From assembly GCF_002278135.3 (NCBI RefSeq), contig NZ_CP029425.2, positions 7,478,001 to 7,542,000 on the forward strand: a stretch of DNA of 64,000 bases. The letters are read 5' to 3'. The stretch is from Bradyrhizobium ottawaense. Lineage in GTDB: Bacteria > Pseudomonadota > Alphaproteobacteria > Rhizobiales > Xanthobacteraceae. This document shows positions 49,785 to 58,418 of this stretch, in pieces (the first letter of the stretch is position 1; each line of letters starts with the position of its first letter). The translations under genes and the position numbers were made by a program. The notes below the pieces were generated by a model that worked only from the letters and a program-made list of their open reading frames with translations, searched no databases and was not told where the DNA came from.

Positions 49785-52037
49785 ATGACAGGCATTGGCC
49801 GAGCTGGTAAATCGCACGTTGGGCCCGCAGGAGCCGACAGCGCATGGGGATCGAGTAGTTCGAGCCCGGAGCTCGGTCCCGCCCCCGGGGAGGGCGGGCA
49901 ATCTTTCGACTCTGTCGTGGAGCGGATGCGCTCCGGGCCTCGAGATGGAACGGCTCCGCTCGTGAGCCTGCCACCAGCTTCGGCGGTGGCAGTCCAGATT
50001 TCCTCAAGTGGCGACGGAATCAAGGCAGCGAAGCAAAAAATGCGCAGCCTGCTTGCGGGGCTTGATGCTTCTAAAAATGCAGCCACACGAGCCCGGAACC
50101 CGAACCCGTCGGAGGCGCAAGAGCTGATCGATCAAGTCGTCAAGGCAGGCTCGGAAGTTCTGGGCTATTACGCGAGCCTCCCCCCGGACATGGCGCGGGG
50201 GCTTCTTTCCGACGGTCGGGCTCGCCGACTCCGCGAGGAAACTATCGCTGCGGGAAACGAATGCGACATCGTGGCCACCTGGATTATCGGCGACCTGGAG
50301 AAGAGCAGGAAGAAAGCAACAGCCTTGCTCAAGAATATGCGAGTTGCCAACGCTCAGCCTGACCAGCTGAGCCGAGCGGTATCCAGCGTGGCGAAGCACT
50401 ACGAGGCCTGCATGGAGGGGTGGGGAAAGAAGGCATTGCGCATGGAACGGATGCAGTCCGTCTGCGCGGCCACCGCCAACTTGCCGAGCACCACGCCCGA
50501 GATGCGGCAGGCCGAAGAGGCCGCACTACGCCTGCAGACCGGCTGGGCACTTTATACGAAGTGCGTGTATCTGCAATCGCAGGTTGCTCTTGCTCAGCTT
50601 CTAATTGAGTCGCGGGCGAGCACGTTCGAACCAGCTGTAAGCGACGCCCTCATGGGTGAGGATGGGCGGGTGCGTCTGCTCGGGACCTTTATCGAGGATG
50701 TTTTTCCGGCATTTAACTCGGCGTCCGAAGCCGTTCTGAGCAGCAACGGAGCGGCACTCGACGCAGACCACTGCACCGTTCTGGAAGGAGTCATGGAGCG
50801 GCTTTCGGAATTTGCCTCAGGGGTGCACGGAATCGTTACCAGGCTAAGGGACGCCGGAACGGATGCCGACCTTCCATTAAAACTGTTGGGCCAGATCGCG
50901 GATGGTGCATGGGTCACCGCGGACGACGTCACGCGTCTTTTGGACGTGCAGCCAAAGACGCCCGCCGTGATTGAGCCGACGGCCCGGACTGCCGTAGTGG
51001 TTGAGGGGGGCGCGGCCCGCAGGGAGGGGAAGGGCAAGCGCGCACCGGCCGCAGGCGAGCGAAGTTCGGCGGCCGGGCCGCGCGAGCCGCAGCTCGCCAC
51101 GCCCGACGCTGCCACGGCCCCGACAGTCAAGGTGATCGTACTCTCGGATCTGGGTACGAAGAAACTCGCGAGCGCGGAGGAGGCGGCACTCGCGAGGGCG
51201 TCATCGTCGGCGACCGGGCACCTGGAGATATTGCAGGCTCCGCCCTCCAGGAACGCACTGACCGGATTACTCAAGCGATTGGACGAACTTTTGCAGTTCG
51301 ATCTGCCGGCTCAGCAAAGCGCGGTCTCGCAAGCGCGCCACGGGAAGCCCGAGGACGCCGATCACGCCGTGGATCTCGTCGTTAAGCGCCTGCAGACACA
51401 GGCCTCCGAGATTGAGGCCAGTGTAGCCGCGCTGGAGGAGCCTCGCCGACGTGTCCTACTCACGCCTGCGCAAGTGCCGGAAGTGCACGACAAAATAGCC
51501 CGGCTCAAGGCGATGTTGTCCGAGGTGCAGGGACAGGCAAACTCTTTCACGGCGCAAAAGGCGGTGATCACGATCGATTGCATGAAGACCTACGCGTTTC
51601 CGTCCCAGAAGTATCTTGAACAGTTGCGAGCGGCCGGGGAGTTGGCGGCTGTGAATTCACCGCGCGCCTTGAAGGATGATCCGGGGACACTGTTCGAGAT
51701 CAAGCTGCAGCCCAAGGCCCTGCGCAATGGCGCGACGCCAAGCCCGATGTGGGTGCACATCCATACCAAGCGGCCGGTACATGCCAGGCAGTTGGCAACG
51801 CTGAGCGATGCCGGGTTCGCCGCTTGCCACGTGAAGTCAAATGACCAGCGCGGCTACAATCAGGACTGGCAGAGCGCTCGAGCTGCGACGGGGCGCGAGA
51901 ACGTCGTGATCCACCGCGGCAAGCTCACGCCGGCGTTCTGTAGGTCCTTGTTGCGCACCGCAGCTGGCGGCCAGCCGTGGCATCCCCTTCCCGAGGCGGA
52001 GCACGCGTCGATGCAGTTCGCGCGCCTCGGGATGTAG
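49785..52037 (+). CDS. Putative type III secreted effector of unknown activity
   Basis: 750 residues. The first 80 are Gly/Ser/Pro-rich and disordered-looking (GSSSSSPELGPAPGEGG), typical of type III signals. Residues about 85-400 are alpha-helical. A low-complexity Ala/Arg/Gly linker spans about 405-445, a second helical region follows, and the C-terminal 100 residues are the most domain-like (SPMWVHIHTKRPVHARQLAT, AACHVKSNDQRGYNQDWQSA, VVIHRGKLTPAFCRSLL). ATG 49785 has GGAGGT well placed and a tts-like box 42 bases upstream. I do not recognise the family or a catalytic motif. It lies between two mobile scraps and 273 bases before the second Ulp1-type gene, which it may co-transcribe. Confidence 0.65.
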   Translation: MTGIGRAGKSHVGPAGADSAWGSSSSSPELGPAPGEGGQSFDSVVERMRSGPRDGTAPLVSLPPASAVAVQISSSGDGIKAAKQKMRSLLAGLDASKNAATRARNPNPSEAQELIDQVVKAGSEVLGYYASLPPDMARGLLSDGRARRLREETIAAGNECDIVATWIIGDLEKSRKKATALLKNMRVANAQPDQLSRAVSSVAKHYEACMEGWGKKALRMERMQSVCAATANLPSTTPEMRQAEEAALRLQTGWALYTKCVYLQSQVALAQLLIESRASTFEPAVSDALMGEDGRVRLLGTFIEDVFPAFNSASEAVLSSNGAALDADHCTVLEGVMERLSEFASGVHGIVTRLRDAGTDADLPLKLLGQIADGAWVTADDVTRLLDVQPKTPAVIEPTARTAVVVEGGAARREGKGKRAPAAGERSSAAGPREPQLATPDAATAPTVKVIVLSDLGTKKLASAEEAALARASSSATGHLEILQAPPSRNALTGLLKRLDELLQFDLPAQQSAVSQARHGKPEDADHAVDLVVKRLQTQASEIEASVAALEEPRRRVLLTPAQVPEVHDKIARLKAMLSEVQGQANSFTAQKAVITIDCMKTYAFPSQKYLEQLRAAGELAAVNSPRALKDDPGTLFEIKLQPKALRNGATPSPMWVHIHTKRPVHARQLATLSDAGFAACHVKSNDQRGYNQDWQSARAATGRENVVIHRGKLTPAFCRSLLRTAAGGQPWHPLPEAEHASMQFARLGM

Positions 52038-52309
52038 TTACCTGGGTGTCCCGCGCCAGAGCGTCGCTGTGGTGACACGATCAAGTGGACCGTTTCTCAC
52101 CGAGAGGAAATCCTCGATGAGCTCGAAGCCGGCGCGGGCTTCCTCGAACAGATCGACAACAGGGTCCGATTGAAATTCGATCGGGAGCGTCGTGACCCCA
52201 ACTTCCTTTCGCTTGGCAGCTGAACCGTCAAATGCCGGCGATGTGTCGTCTCAAGTCCAGGCGCATGCGATCAGCGCTCCAGGCTCTTCATCTTCGAAAG
52301 TGAGTACAC

Positions 52310-52355
52310 ATGAAATTCGTCTCAATGAATCGGGGGGGGGCAACAAACGGATAGC
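52310..52355 (+). other. Out-of-frame original N-terminus of the second Ulp1 effector, with G9 tract
   Basis: ATG 52310 starts MKFVSMNRGG, then a run of nine G (52332-52340) sends the frame to TAG at 52352. With eight G the frame would continue as RGGQQTDSVDAQDASPAD straight into the long ORF and align with paralogue 1 (MDFPSTKRVREQSDSTG). The 30 bases before the ATG are also alike in both genes (TTCAT-TTT/C-GAAAGTGAG). So this is very likely the real start, frameshifted in this sequence. Confidence 0.8.
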
Positions 52356-55300
52356 GTGGACGCGCAAGATGCCTCTCCAGCCGACTCGTCGGCAGAGGCG
52401 GCGGCCTTTCAGCGGCAGCTGAGCGAGGTCGCTGTCCTGTCCGCTCCCGTGCTCATGCAGGTCCGCGCCTATCAAGCGGATGCATCGCGATCTGAGGCGC
52501 GACCCATCGTGCGGGCGAGCGGGCAACCATATACGCCGGCTCCGCACGGTGAAGGCGGTGGAACGACGCTGAATGCGTCGGCGCTGCCGCTCGGCCATGC
52601 AAATTTGGTTTTCGCAGGAAGCGGCATGGATCCTGTTTATTCCGACGATGCGTCTCTTATTGAGGGGCTCGGGCCGGCACTCTTCAAGGCTGGGGCCTCC
52701 GAGCGCACCGTCAGGCGCAATGTACGTTGTCTTCTCGGATTGGGGCATTGGCTCGTAAAGAACGGAAAGCCGGGCATTGCTGCCCGGCTTTCCGAAGAGT
52801 CGCTGGTCGAGGATGCCCTGGAGTTCGGCAAGCAGGAGGGGCAGGCCATCGCTACGCCACTGGTTCATCTTCGAGCCTCCCAATCGCCGGGCGGCATCGC
52901 GCCGATTGCAAGCCGGGTTGAGCTGAATCCCTATTCCCAAGATGCGGATCTCATCAAAGGGTACAAGGAAGATGCAGCGTCAGGCACCGCCAACACCGTC
53001 AGGAAGTATGCAACTCTTCTTATCGATTTCAGTGATTACCTCCGTGAGAACGATAAGCCCGGCATTGCTGCTCGACTTGGCGACGGCTCGCTGGATAATG
53101 ATGTCAGCCAGTATAAGGAGGCGGACCCCCGTGGCCGCAGAAAAGCCGGGGCCGCACTGGCTCATCTCCTGAGGTCGCCGGCGGGTGCTAGAGCGATCGA
53201 GCTCCGGCCTCATATTCGCCCCGTTCCTGATTTCGAAGGCGCGGTTCGCGCTGAGCCGAGCCGGACCCGGGCCGCGACTGCACAGCACAGCTCGAGCGGA
53301 GCTATCAGCTGGCCGGAGACTCTGCCTGCGAACCAGCAGGATCTGCTTTTGGAGACGATGGACGGACCCAGCTCCTCGCCGCCTATCGAGACAATTGCGC
53401 ACCATCAACAAGCAGCGGATGCAGGAGGGTCTTTTCGTGACTTGAACTTGCCCCGCGCCGACCATGGGGTTTCACCGCCGCATGGCCTGGCATTGGATGC
53501 TGCAGGGTCCCTGAACTGGCGCCACCATGACGACGAACTGACGGATAAACGTCACAGGAACCCGCTCGGGCCAGGCGAGCAGGTTCTCGTCATCAATGAG
53601 CATGATATAGGGGAGTTGAGATCAGCGAAGAGGCAGAAGACGCTAAGCAATCCGCAGGGCGTCGCCGTTGAGCGGCAGCTGATGCAGACGCCATCCCATC
53701 AACTGGCGGCGTCCCCATCGCAGATGCAGGCTCCGATGCTGTCGCAAAACGAGCTGATCGGCGAGCCGCTCTCGGGGGAAGACGCGGAGCTCTTGGCGAG
53801 GTTTCGTGTAGACGCCAAGCGGCGCAAGCTCACCCCAGGCGCCATCAATAACAGTGTTTCCGGGCTTGGGAGATTTGTTCGCTGGGTCAACGCAGAGCAT
53901 GGGGGGTCCGTAGCTTCTCGGCTACGAAAAGGTACACCGCTGGATGAGGAAATTGCGGCGTACCGGAGATTGGGCCGTGACCCCCAGCACCGCATTACAT
54001 CGGCCCTGGATGTTCTCCGGCGGCTCTTGCGTGGGGGTGAAGAAGCCGAAGCTCCCGAACCCCGCGTCCTCGGTGCCCCACGTCGCCTGGTTCCTCATCC
54101 AGAAGATGCGCCCCTCATCGAGGGCGCGCTGAGCCAAGCTCTGAAACATGTTAAAACTGCGAAGGATAAGGGGTCTGCGCAAAAGCGGGCGACACGTCTT
54201 CGCGCGCTGAGTGCGTGGCTTAAAGGGAATCGCAAAGGGAGCATCATCGGGCGACTTAACGGCTCTAGCAAGGAGCAGTTAACGCTGGACAACGATGTGC
54301 TGGCGTTCCAACGGACCGGAGGCGCAAGATACCGTCCCGATTTGTCGCATCTTCGCAGCTACTTAAAACTCATCGAGGCGAACCGAGAGCTGGGGCTGCC
54401 AGGCCCTGAGCAGCCGAGCTCGCCGGCCGCGTGGGGCGATCGGCATCCCGGCTCGGCGCAGGATCTTCCCTCAACGCCGGCAAGCCCAAGCGCGGGAGCT
54501 TGGGTTTGGTTGGGTGAACAGCTGCACGAACCAGCATCACCATCCAGGCCCCCGTCACATGCTAAGGGCAGGCTTGAGCCATCTGTTGATCTGAATGCGC
54601 CGACGCCGTCCGAGTTGCGCGACGATGCTCATTTTGCGCCAGCGCATCCTGCCAGGGCCCGTTCAGACACCTACGCTGGTCTTGAGCCATTTGTTGATCT
54701 GAATGCGCCGACGCCGTCCGAGTTGCGCGACGATGCTCACTTTGCGCCGGCGCATCCTGCCAGGGCTCGTTCAGACACCTACGCTGGTCTTGAGCCATTT
54801 GTTGATTTGAATGCGCCGACGCCGTCCGAGTTGCGCGACGATGCTCACTTTGCGCCGGCGCATCCTGCCGGGGCTCGTTCAGACACCTACGCTGGTCTTG
54901 AGCCATTTGTTGATCTGAATGCGCCGACGCCGTCCGAGTTGCGCGACGATGCTCACTTTGCGCCGGCGCATCCTGCCAGGGCTCGTTCAGACACCTACGC
55001 TGGTCTTGAGCCATTTGTTGATCTGAATGCGCCGACGCCGTCCGAGTTGCGCGACGATGCTCACTTTGCGCCGGCGCATCCTGCCAGGGCTCGTTCAGAC
55101 ACCTACGCTGGTCTTGAGCCATTTGTTGATCTGAATGCGCCGACGCCGTCCGAGTTGCGCGACGATGCTCACTTTGCGCCGGCGCATCCTGCCAGGGCTC
55201 GTTCAGACACCTACGCTGGTCTTGAGCCATTTGTTGATCTGAATGCGCCGACGCCGTCCGAGTTGCGCGACGATGCTCATTTTGCGCCAGCGCATCCTGC

Positions 55301-56657
55301 CAGGGCTCGTTCAGACACCTACGCTGGTCTTGAGCCATTTGTTGATCTGAATGCGCCGACGCCGTCCGAGTTGCGCGACGATGCTCATTTTGCGCCAGCG
55401 CATCCTGCCAGGGCCCGTTCAGACACCTACGCTGGTCTTGAGCCATTTGTTGATCTGAATGCGCCGACGCCGTCCGAGTTGCGCGACGATGCTCATTTTG
55501 CGCCAGCGCATCCTGCCAGGGCTCGCTCAGACACCTACGCCGGTCTTGAGGCAGCGGTTAATCCGAATCCGCGCACACCATTCGAGTTGCGTGACAATGC
55601 TTGGGCCCCGGCGCCTGACTTTCGGCCGCTGTTTGCCGGGCCAGTACCGGGGCATCACCAGGGCGCTCGACAGCCCGGCTCGCCGCAGGGGCTTTCTCCG
55701 GCGCCAGCCTTCTCGGATGATGAAGCTTTGGCGTGGTTGCGCGAGGAGCTGGCGCGACGGCAGATGCAAGAACCGGCCTCACCATCAACCGGCAGGGCTC
55801 CCTCAGACATCTACGGCGGCCTTGAGTCATTGGTGCATCTGGATGCGCCCACGCCGTGGGAATTGCGCGACGATGCTCACTTTGCGCCGGCGCCCGCTGC
55901 CAGGGCGCGCTCGGACACCTACCGCGGTTTTCCATTGGTTGATCTGACTGCGCCCACGCCGTCCGAATCACGCGACGATGCTAATTCTGTACGGCCGTTT
56001 CCGATCACCTCCGCCAACGCTCAGATCGGGGCTTTAGATCCGACAGTCTCGTCTCACGGCCACGGGCTGGTGCTCGAGGACACGGAATGGCTGGGCGACG
56101 AGCATATCGACAGGGATTACCGGCTCCAGGAGCAGGATTTGCAGAGGAACGATCCGGATCTCGCCGCCCGGACGCGGTTCGTGAATCCCCTCATCGTCCT
56201 AAATTATCTGGGCTCTAACGACGATGGCGTCGTGCAAACCGAGTTCCAGCGCATCGTCCATGATGATGAATTTAATGATACAGCCGACTTCCTGTTCCTG
56301 CCCGTGATTAATGCCAACCCTGAAGATCCTAATAACCTCGGCAACCATTGGTCGCTGCTGTTCGTTGATCGCAGTGACCGGGGGCAGCCGGTCGCCTACC
56401 ACTACGATTCCTACAGGGGACTCAACAAAAAGCATGCAGAGCATCTCGCAAGTAGGCTGCACCTCCGCCTGGAGCCAGCCGGCATGGCCCAGCAGCAGAA
56501 CACTTATGATTGCGGCGTCTTTGTCGTGGACGGGACGCGGGCGCTGGTTAGGCAATTGGAGCAAGGAGGGCAGACAGTCCACCTGGACCAGCTCGTCGTC
56601 GATCGGCAGGCACTGCAAAAACCGACTCAGGGGCTGATGTCGCCGTGGGCGAGATAG
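52356..56657 (+). CDS. Putative type III effector with C-terminal Ulp1/C48 protease domain (paralogue 2)
   Basis: 1433 codons from GTG 52356 (true start probably 52310). There are four core-binding-like modules in the first half (DASLIEGLGPALFKAGASER, DFSDYLRENDKPGIAARLG, and two more near residues 470-540 and 585-660), a basic SAKRQKTL motif, nine 36-residue repeats (VDLNAPTPSELRDDAHF), one unit like the 123-residue repeat of paralogue 1, and the C48 domain with His1331 (HWSLLFVDRS), Asp1351 (YHYDSYR) and Cys1386 (NTYDCGVFVVDG). The spacing of the triad is identical to paralogue 1. DLN cores recall plant EAR repression motifs, but the Pro spacing differs. Likely a nuclear-acting deSUMOylase-type effector by analogy with NopD/Bel2-5; this is inference. 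If the G9 tract is real, little secretable protein is made. Confidence 0.83.
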   Translation: MDAQDASPADSSAEAAAFQRQLSEVAVLSAPVLMQVRAYQADASRSEARPIVRASGQPYTPAPHGEGGGTTLNASALPLGHANLVFAGSGMDPVYSDDASLIEGLGPALFKAGASERTVRRNVRCLLGLGHWLVKNGKPGIAARLSEESLVEDALEFGKQEGQAIATPLVHLRASQSPGGIAPIASRVELNPYSQDADLIKGYKEDAASGTANTVRKYATLLIDFSDYLRENDKPGIAARLGDGSLDNDVSQYKEADPRGRRKAGAALAHLLRSPAGARAIELRPHIRPVPDFEGAVRAEPSRTRAATAQHSSSGAISWPETLPANQQDLLLETMDGPSSSPPIETIAHHQQAADAGGSFRDLNLPRADHGVSPPHGLALDAAGSLNWRHHDDELTDKRHRNPLGPGEQVLVINEHDIGELRSAKRQKTLSNPQGVAVERQLMQTPSHQLAASPSQMQAPMLSQNELIGEPLSGEDAELLARFRVDAKRRKLTPGAINNSVSGLGRFVRWVNAEHGGSVASRLRKGTPLDEEIAAYRRLGRDPQHRITSALDVLRRLLRGGEEAEAPEPRVLGAPRRLVPHPEDAPLIEGALSQALKHVKTAKDKGSAQKRATRLRALSAWLKGNRKGSIIGRLNGSSKEQLTLDNDVLAFQRTGGARYRPDLSHLRSYLKLIEANRELGLPGPEQPSSPAAWGDRHPGSAQDLPSTPASPSAGAWVWLGEQLHEPASPSRPPSHAKGRLEPSVDLNAPTPSELRDDAHFAPAHPARARSDTYAGLEPFVDLNAPTPSELRDDAHFAPAHPARARSDTYAGLEPFVDLNAPTPSELRDDAHFAPAHPAGARSDTYAGLEPFVDLNAPTPSELRDDAHFAPAHPARARSDTYAGLEPFVDLNAPTPSELRDDAHFAPAHPARARSDTYAGLEPFVDLNAPTPSELRDDAHFAPAHPARARSDTYAGLEPFVDLNAPTPSELRDDAHFAPAHPARARSDTYAGLEPFVDLNAPTPSELRDDAHFAPAHPARARSDTYAGLEPFVDLNAPTPSELRDDAHFAPAHPARARSDTYAGLEAAVNPNPRTPFELRDNAWAPAPDFRPLFAGPVPGHHQGARQPGSPQGLSPAPAFSDDEALAWLREELARRQMQEPASPSTGRAPSDIYGGLESLVHLDAPTPWELRDDAHFAPAPAARARSDTYRGFPLVDLTAPTPSESRDDANSVRPFPITSANAQIGALDPTVSSHGHGLVLEDTEWLGDEHIDRDYRLQEQDLQRNDPDLAARTRFVNPLIVLNYLGSNDDGVVQTEFQRIVHDDEFNDTADFLFLPVINANPEDPNNLGNHWSLLFVDRSDRGQPVAYHYDSYRGLNKKHAEHLASRLHLRLEPAGMAQQQNTYDCGVFVVDGTRALVRQLEQGGQTVHLDQLVVDRQALQKPTQGLMSPWAR
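54577..55540 (+). repeat. Nine tandem 108-bp repeats
   Basis: The core (VDLNAPTPSELRDDAHFAPA) recurs at 108-base steps from about 54588 to 55452, nine times, with only scattered single-base differences (one gives Gly for Arg). A tenth, diverged unit follows. Each encodes 36 residues. The near identity points to recent expansion. Confidence 0.95.
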
Positions 56658-56832
56658 AGTTGGCTGTGAATCGACGCTGAACATTGACCCCCGTACGCGC
56701 GAAGTCAATCAAGTACTTGGGACGCCGATCGGCGTCCGGACCCCACACGATGACATAATTGCGGTCGGCGCCCGCGGGACGAAAGGTCCGCTATCTTCAA
56801 GCCTGCACGCAATCACACGAATCGGAGGGGCT

Positions 56833-56871
56833 ATGAAGCAATATGTTGGGCTTGACGTCTCACAAAAGGAG
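56833..56871 (+). pseudogene. IS110-family transposase N-terminal scrap
   Basis: GGAGGGG, then ATG and MKQYVGLDVSQKE, the typical start of IS110-type DEDD transposases. The match stops after 13 codons, where HlyD-like coding sequence begins in another frame. Confidence 0.6.
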
Positions 56872-56872
56872 A

Positions 56873-57605
56873 GAATCAGGAACAGCAGAAGCCCGTTCCC
56901 GAAGATCATACGTCCGTCAGCAAGGACGAGGAATCGGGCGCACGAGGGTTGCAGCGCGATTTGCAGGATCGGTTGCAGCCGGCGCACGACGAGCCGGTGA
57001 GCGAGCCCGTCAGCGATAGTGCTTCCCATCCCGAAGTACCTGCAGGCTCGCGCCGGTTCGCCGCCTGCTCAAGGTCGGCATTGGCCTTGCGATTGTGGCC
57101 GTCTTCGGATGGTTGCCGCTGAAGGCCGTGCTGCAGACCTCGAGCGTTGCGGCCGTGGTCAATGCCAGGATCGTGACGTTGCGCTCGCCGATTGACGGCA
57201 CCGTGAGCGCGAAGCCGCCGCAAGGCTCGACGCAACTCAGCGTGGTCCATGAGGGCGACGCGATCCTTCATGTCGTCAACGCGCGTGGCGATCGCGTGCG
57301 GCTCGACGATCTTCGGCGGCAGATGTCCCGGATGGAAAATGAGCGCCCGAGTTTCGCCGCCAAGCTTGCGGCCGCCGAGACGGCGCAACAGGACCTCGCC
57401 CGCCAGGCGGCCCAGTTCCGCGACGGTCGCATCCTCCAGCTCCAGGCGCGCATTGCCGAAATCCAGTCGGCGATCGAGGCCGCGGCCGCGCGACGGGAGA
57501 AGGCAGTGGCCGCCGTCGAGCGGGCCTCGTCACTGATCAAATCGGGCAGCGTCTCGACGGTCGAAATGGCCCGCCTGACGCGCGAGCAGGCGATCGCCCA
57601 GCAGA
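56873..57605 (+). pseudogene. HlyD-family (membrane fusion protein) gene, broken at both ends
   Basis: The frame starting near 56873 gives an acidic, Gln-rich N-terminal tail (QEQQKPVPEDHTSVSKDEES). A frameshift near 57055 leads to one transmembrane span (GIGLAIVAVFGWLPLKAVLQ), a biotinyl-lipoyl-like segment (NARIVTLRSPIDGTVSAKP) and a long coiled coil (RQMSRMENERPSFAAKLAAA onward) to residue about 180, where the IS21 element cuts it. Periplasmic adaptors of this type serve secretion or polysaccharide export. No start codon survives; inactive. Confidence 0.78.
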
Positions 57606-57703
57606 CTGCGGATTTCACGGATCGTGAGCATCGATTTCGCGCGATCGTGAGCACTGAATTCAGACGATCGTGAGCAGCCCGCTACGGCCGATGGGAGATA
57701 GAG

Positions 57704-58413
57704 TCAGTGTTCTGGTTGGCCGTCAAGGGTGATGGTTTTGGCGCTGCGTTTTCGCATGCTTTCTCCGGTGAGCTGGAGGCGGTGGGCGTTGTGGACGAGG
57801 CGATCGAGAATGGCGTCGGCGACCGTGGGGTCCCCAATGGCTCCATGCCAGGTGTCCACGGGAGCTGACTTGTGACGATGGTGGATGCGCGGCCATGTCG
57901 GTCCTCGAGGATTTCGAGCAGATCGCGGCGTTCCGCGGCGGTGAGCACCGATAGTCCCCAATCATCCAAAATCAGAAGCTGAGCGCGGCCGAGGCTTTTG
58001 AGGAGCCGGGCGTAGCGTCCGTCTCCGCGCGCGAGCGCGAGCGCCTCGAACAGCCTTGGAACGCGATGATAGAGGACTGATCGGTTGTCGCGGCAGGCCT
58101 TGTGGCCGAGCGCGCAGGCTAACCAACTTTTGCCCAGGCCGGTTGCCCCGGTGACGAGCAAATTCTCGTGGCGATCGATCCAGCGACCTTCGACGAGTTT
58201 GGCGAAAACGGCGCGGTCGATGCCCCGCGGGGTGCGCAGATCGACGTCCTCGACGCAAGCAGTCTGGCGCAGTGCGGCGATCTTGAGGCGCGTGGTGAGC
58301 CGCCTGGTGTCGCGTTCGGCGGCTTCGCGGTCGACCAACAGGCCGATGCGATCTTCGAACGGCAGGGCTTCGAGATCGGGCGATCGGCGCTGCTCCTCGA
58401 AGGCCTTGGCCAT
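57704..58413 (-). pseudogene. istB (IS21 helper ATPase), same frameshift as copy 1
   Basis: From ATG 58413: Walker A VTGATGLGKSWLA and Walker B LLILDDWG; near 57860 the same base is missing as in copy 1, moving [19 protein letters not shown] into another frame. As read, the C-terminus is wrong in both IS21 copies. Confidence 0.83.
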
Positions 58414-58418
58414 TCCGG

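Noticed and set aside
54562..55446. 294-codon minus-strand ORF of tandem repeats
   Set aside because: It is the antisense of the 108-bp repeats; because 108 is a multiple of three, any open antisense frame stays open. No start signal or plausible composition.
54577..55540. CRISPR-like array
   Set aside because: Repeats are 108 bp, contiguous and coding, without unique spacers.
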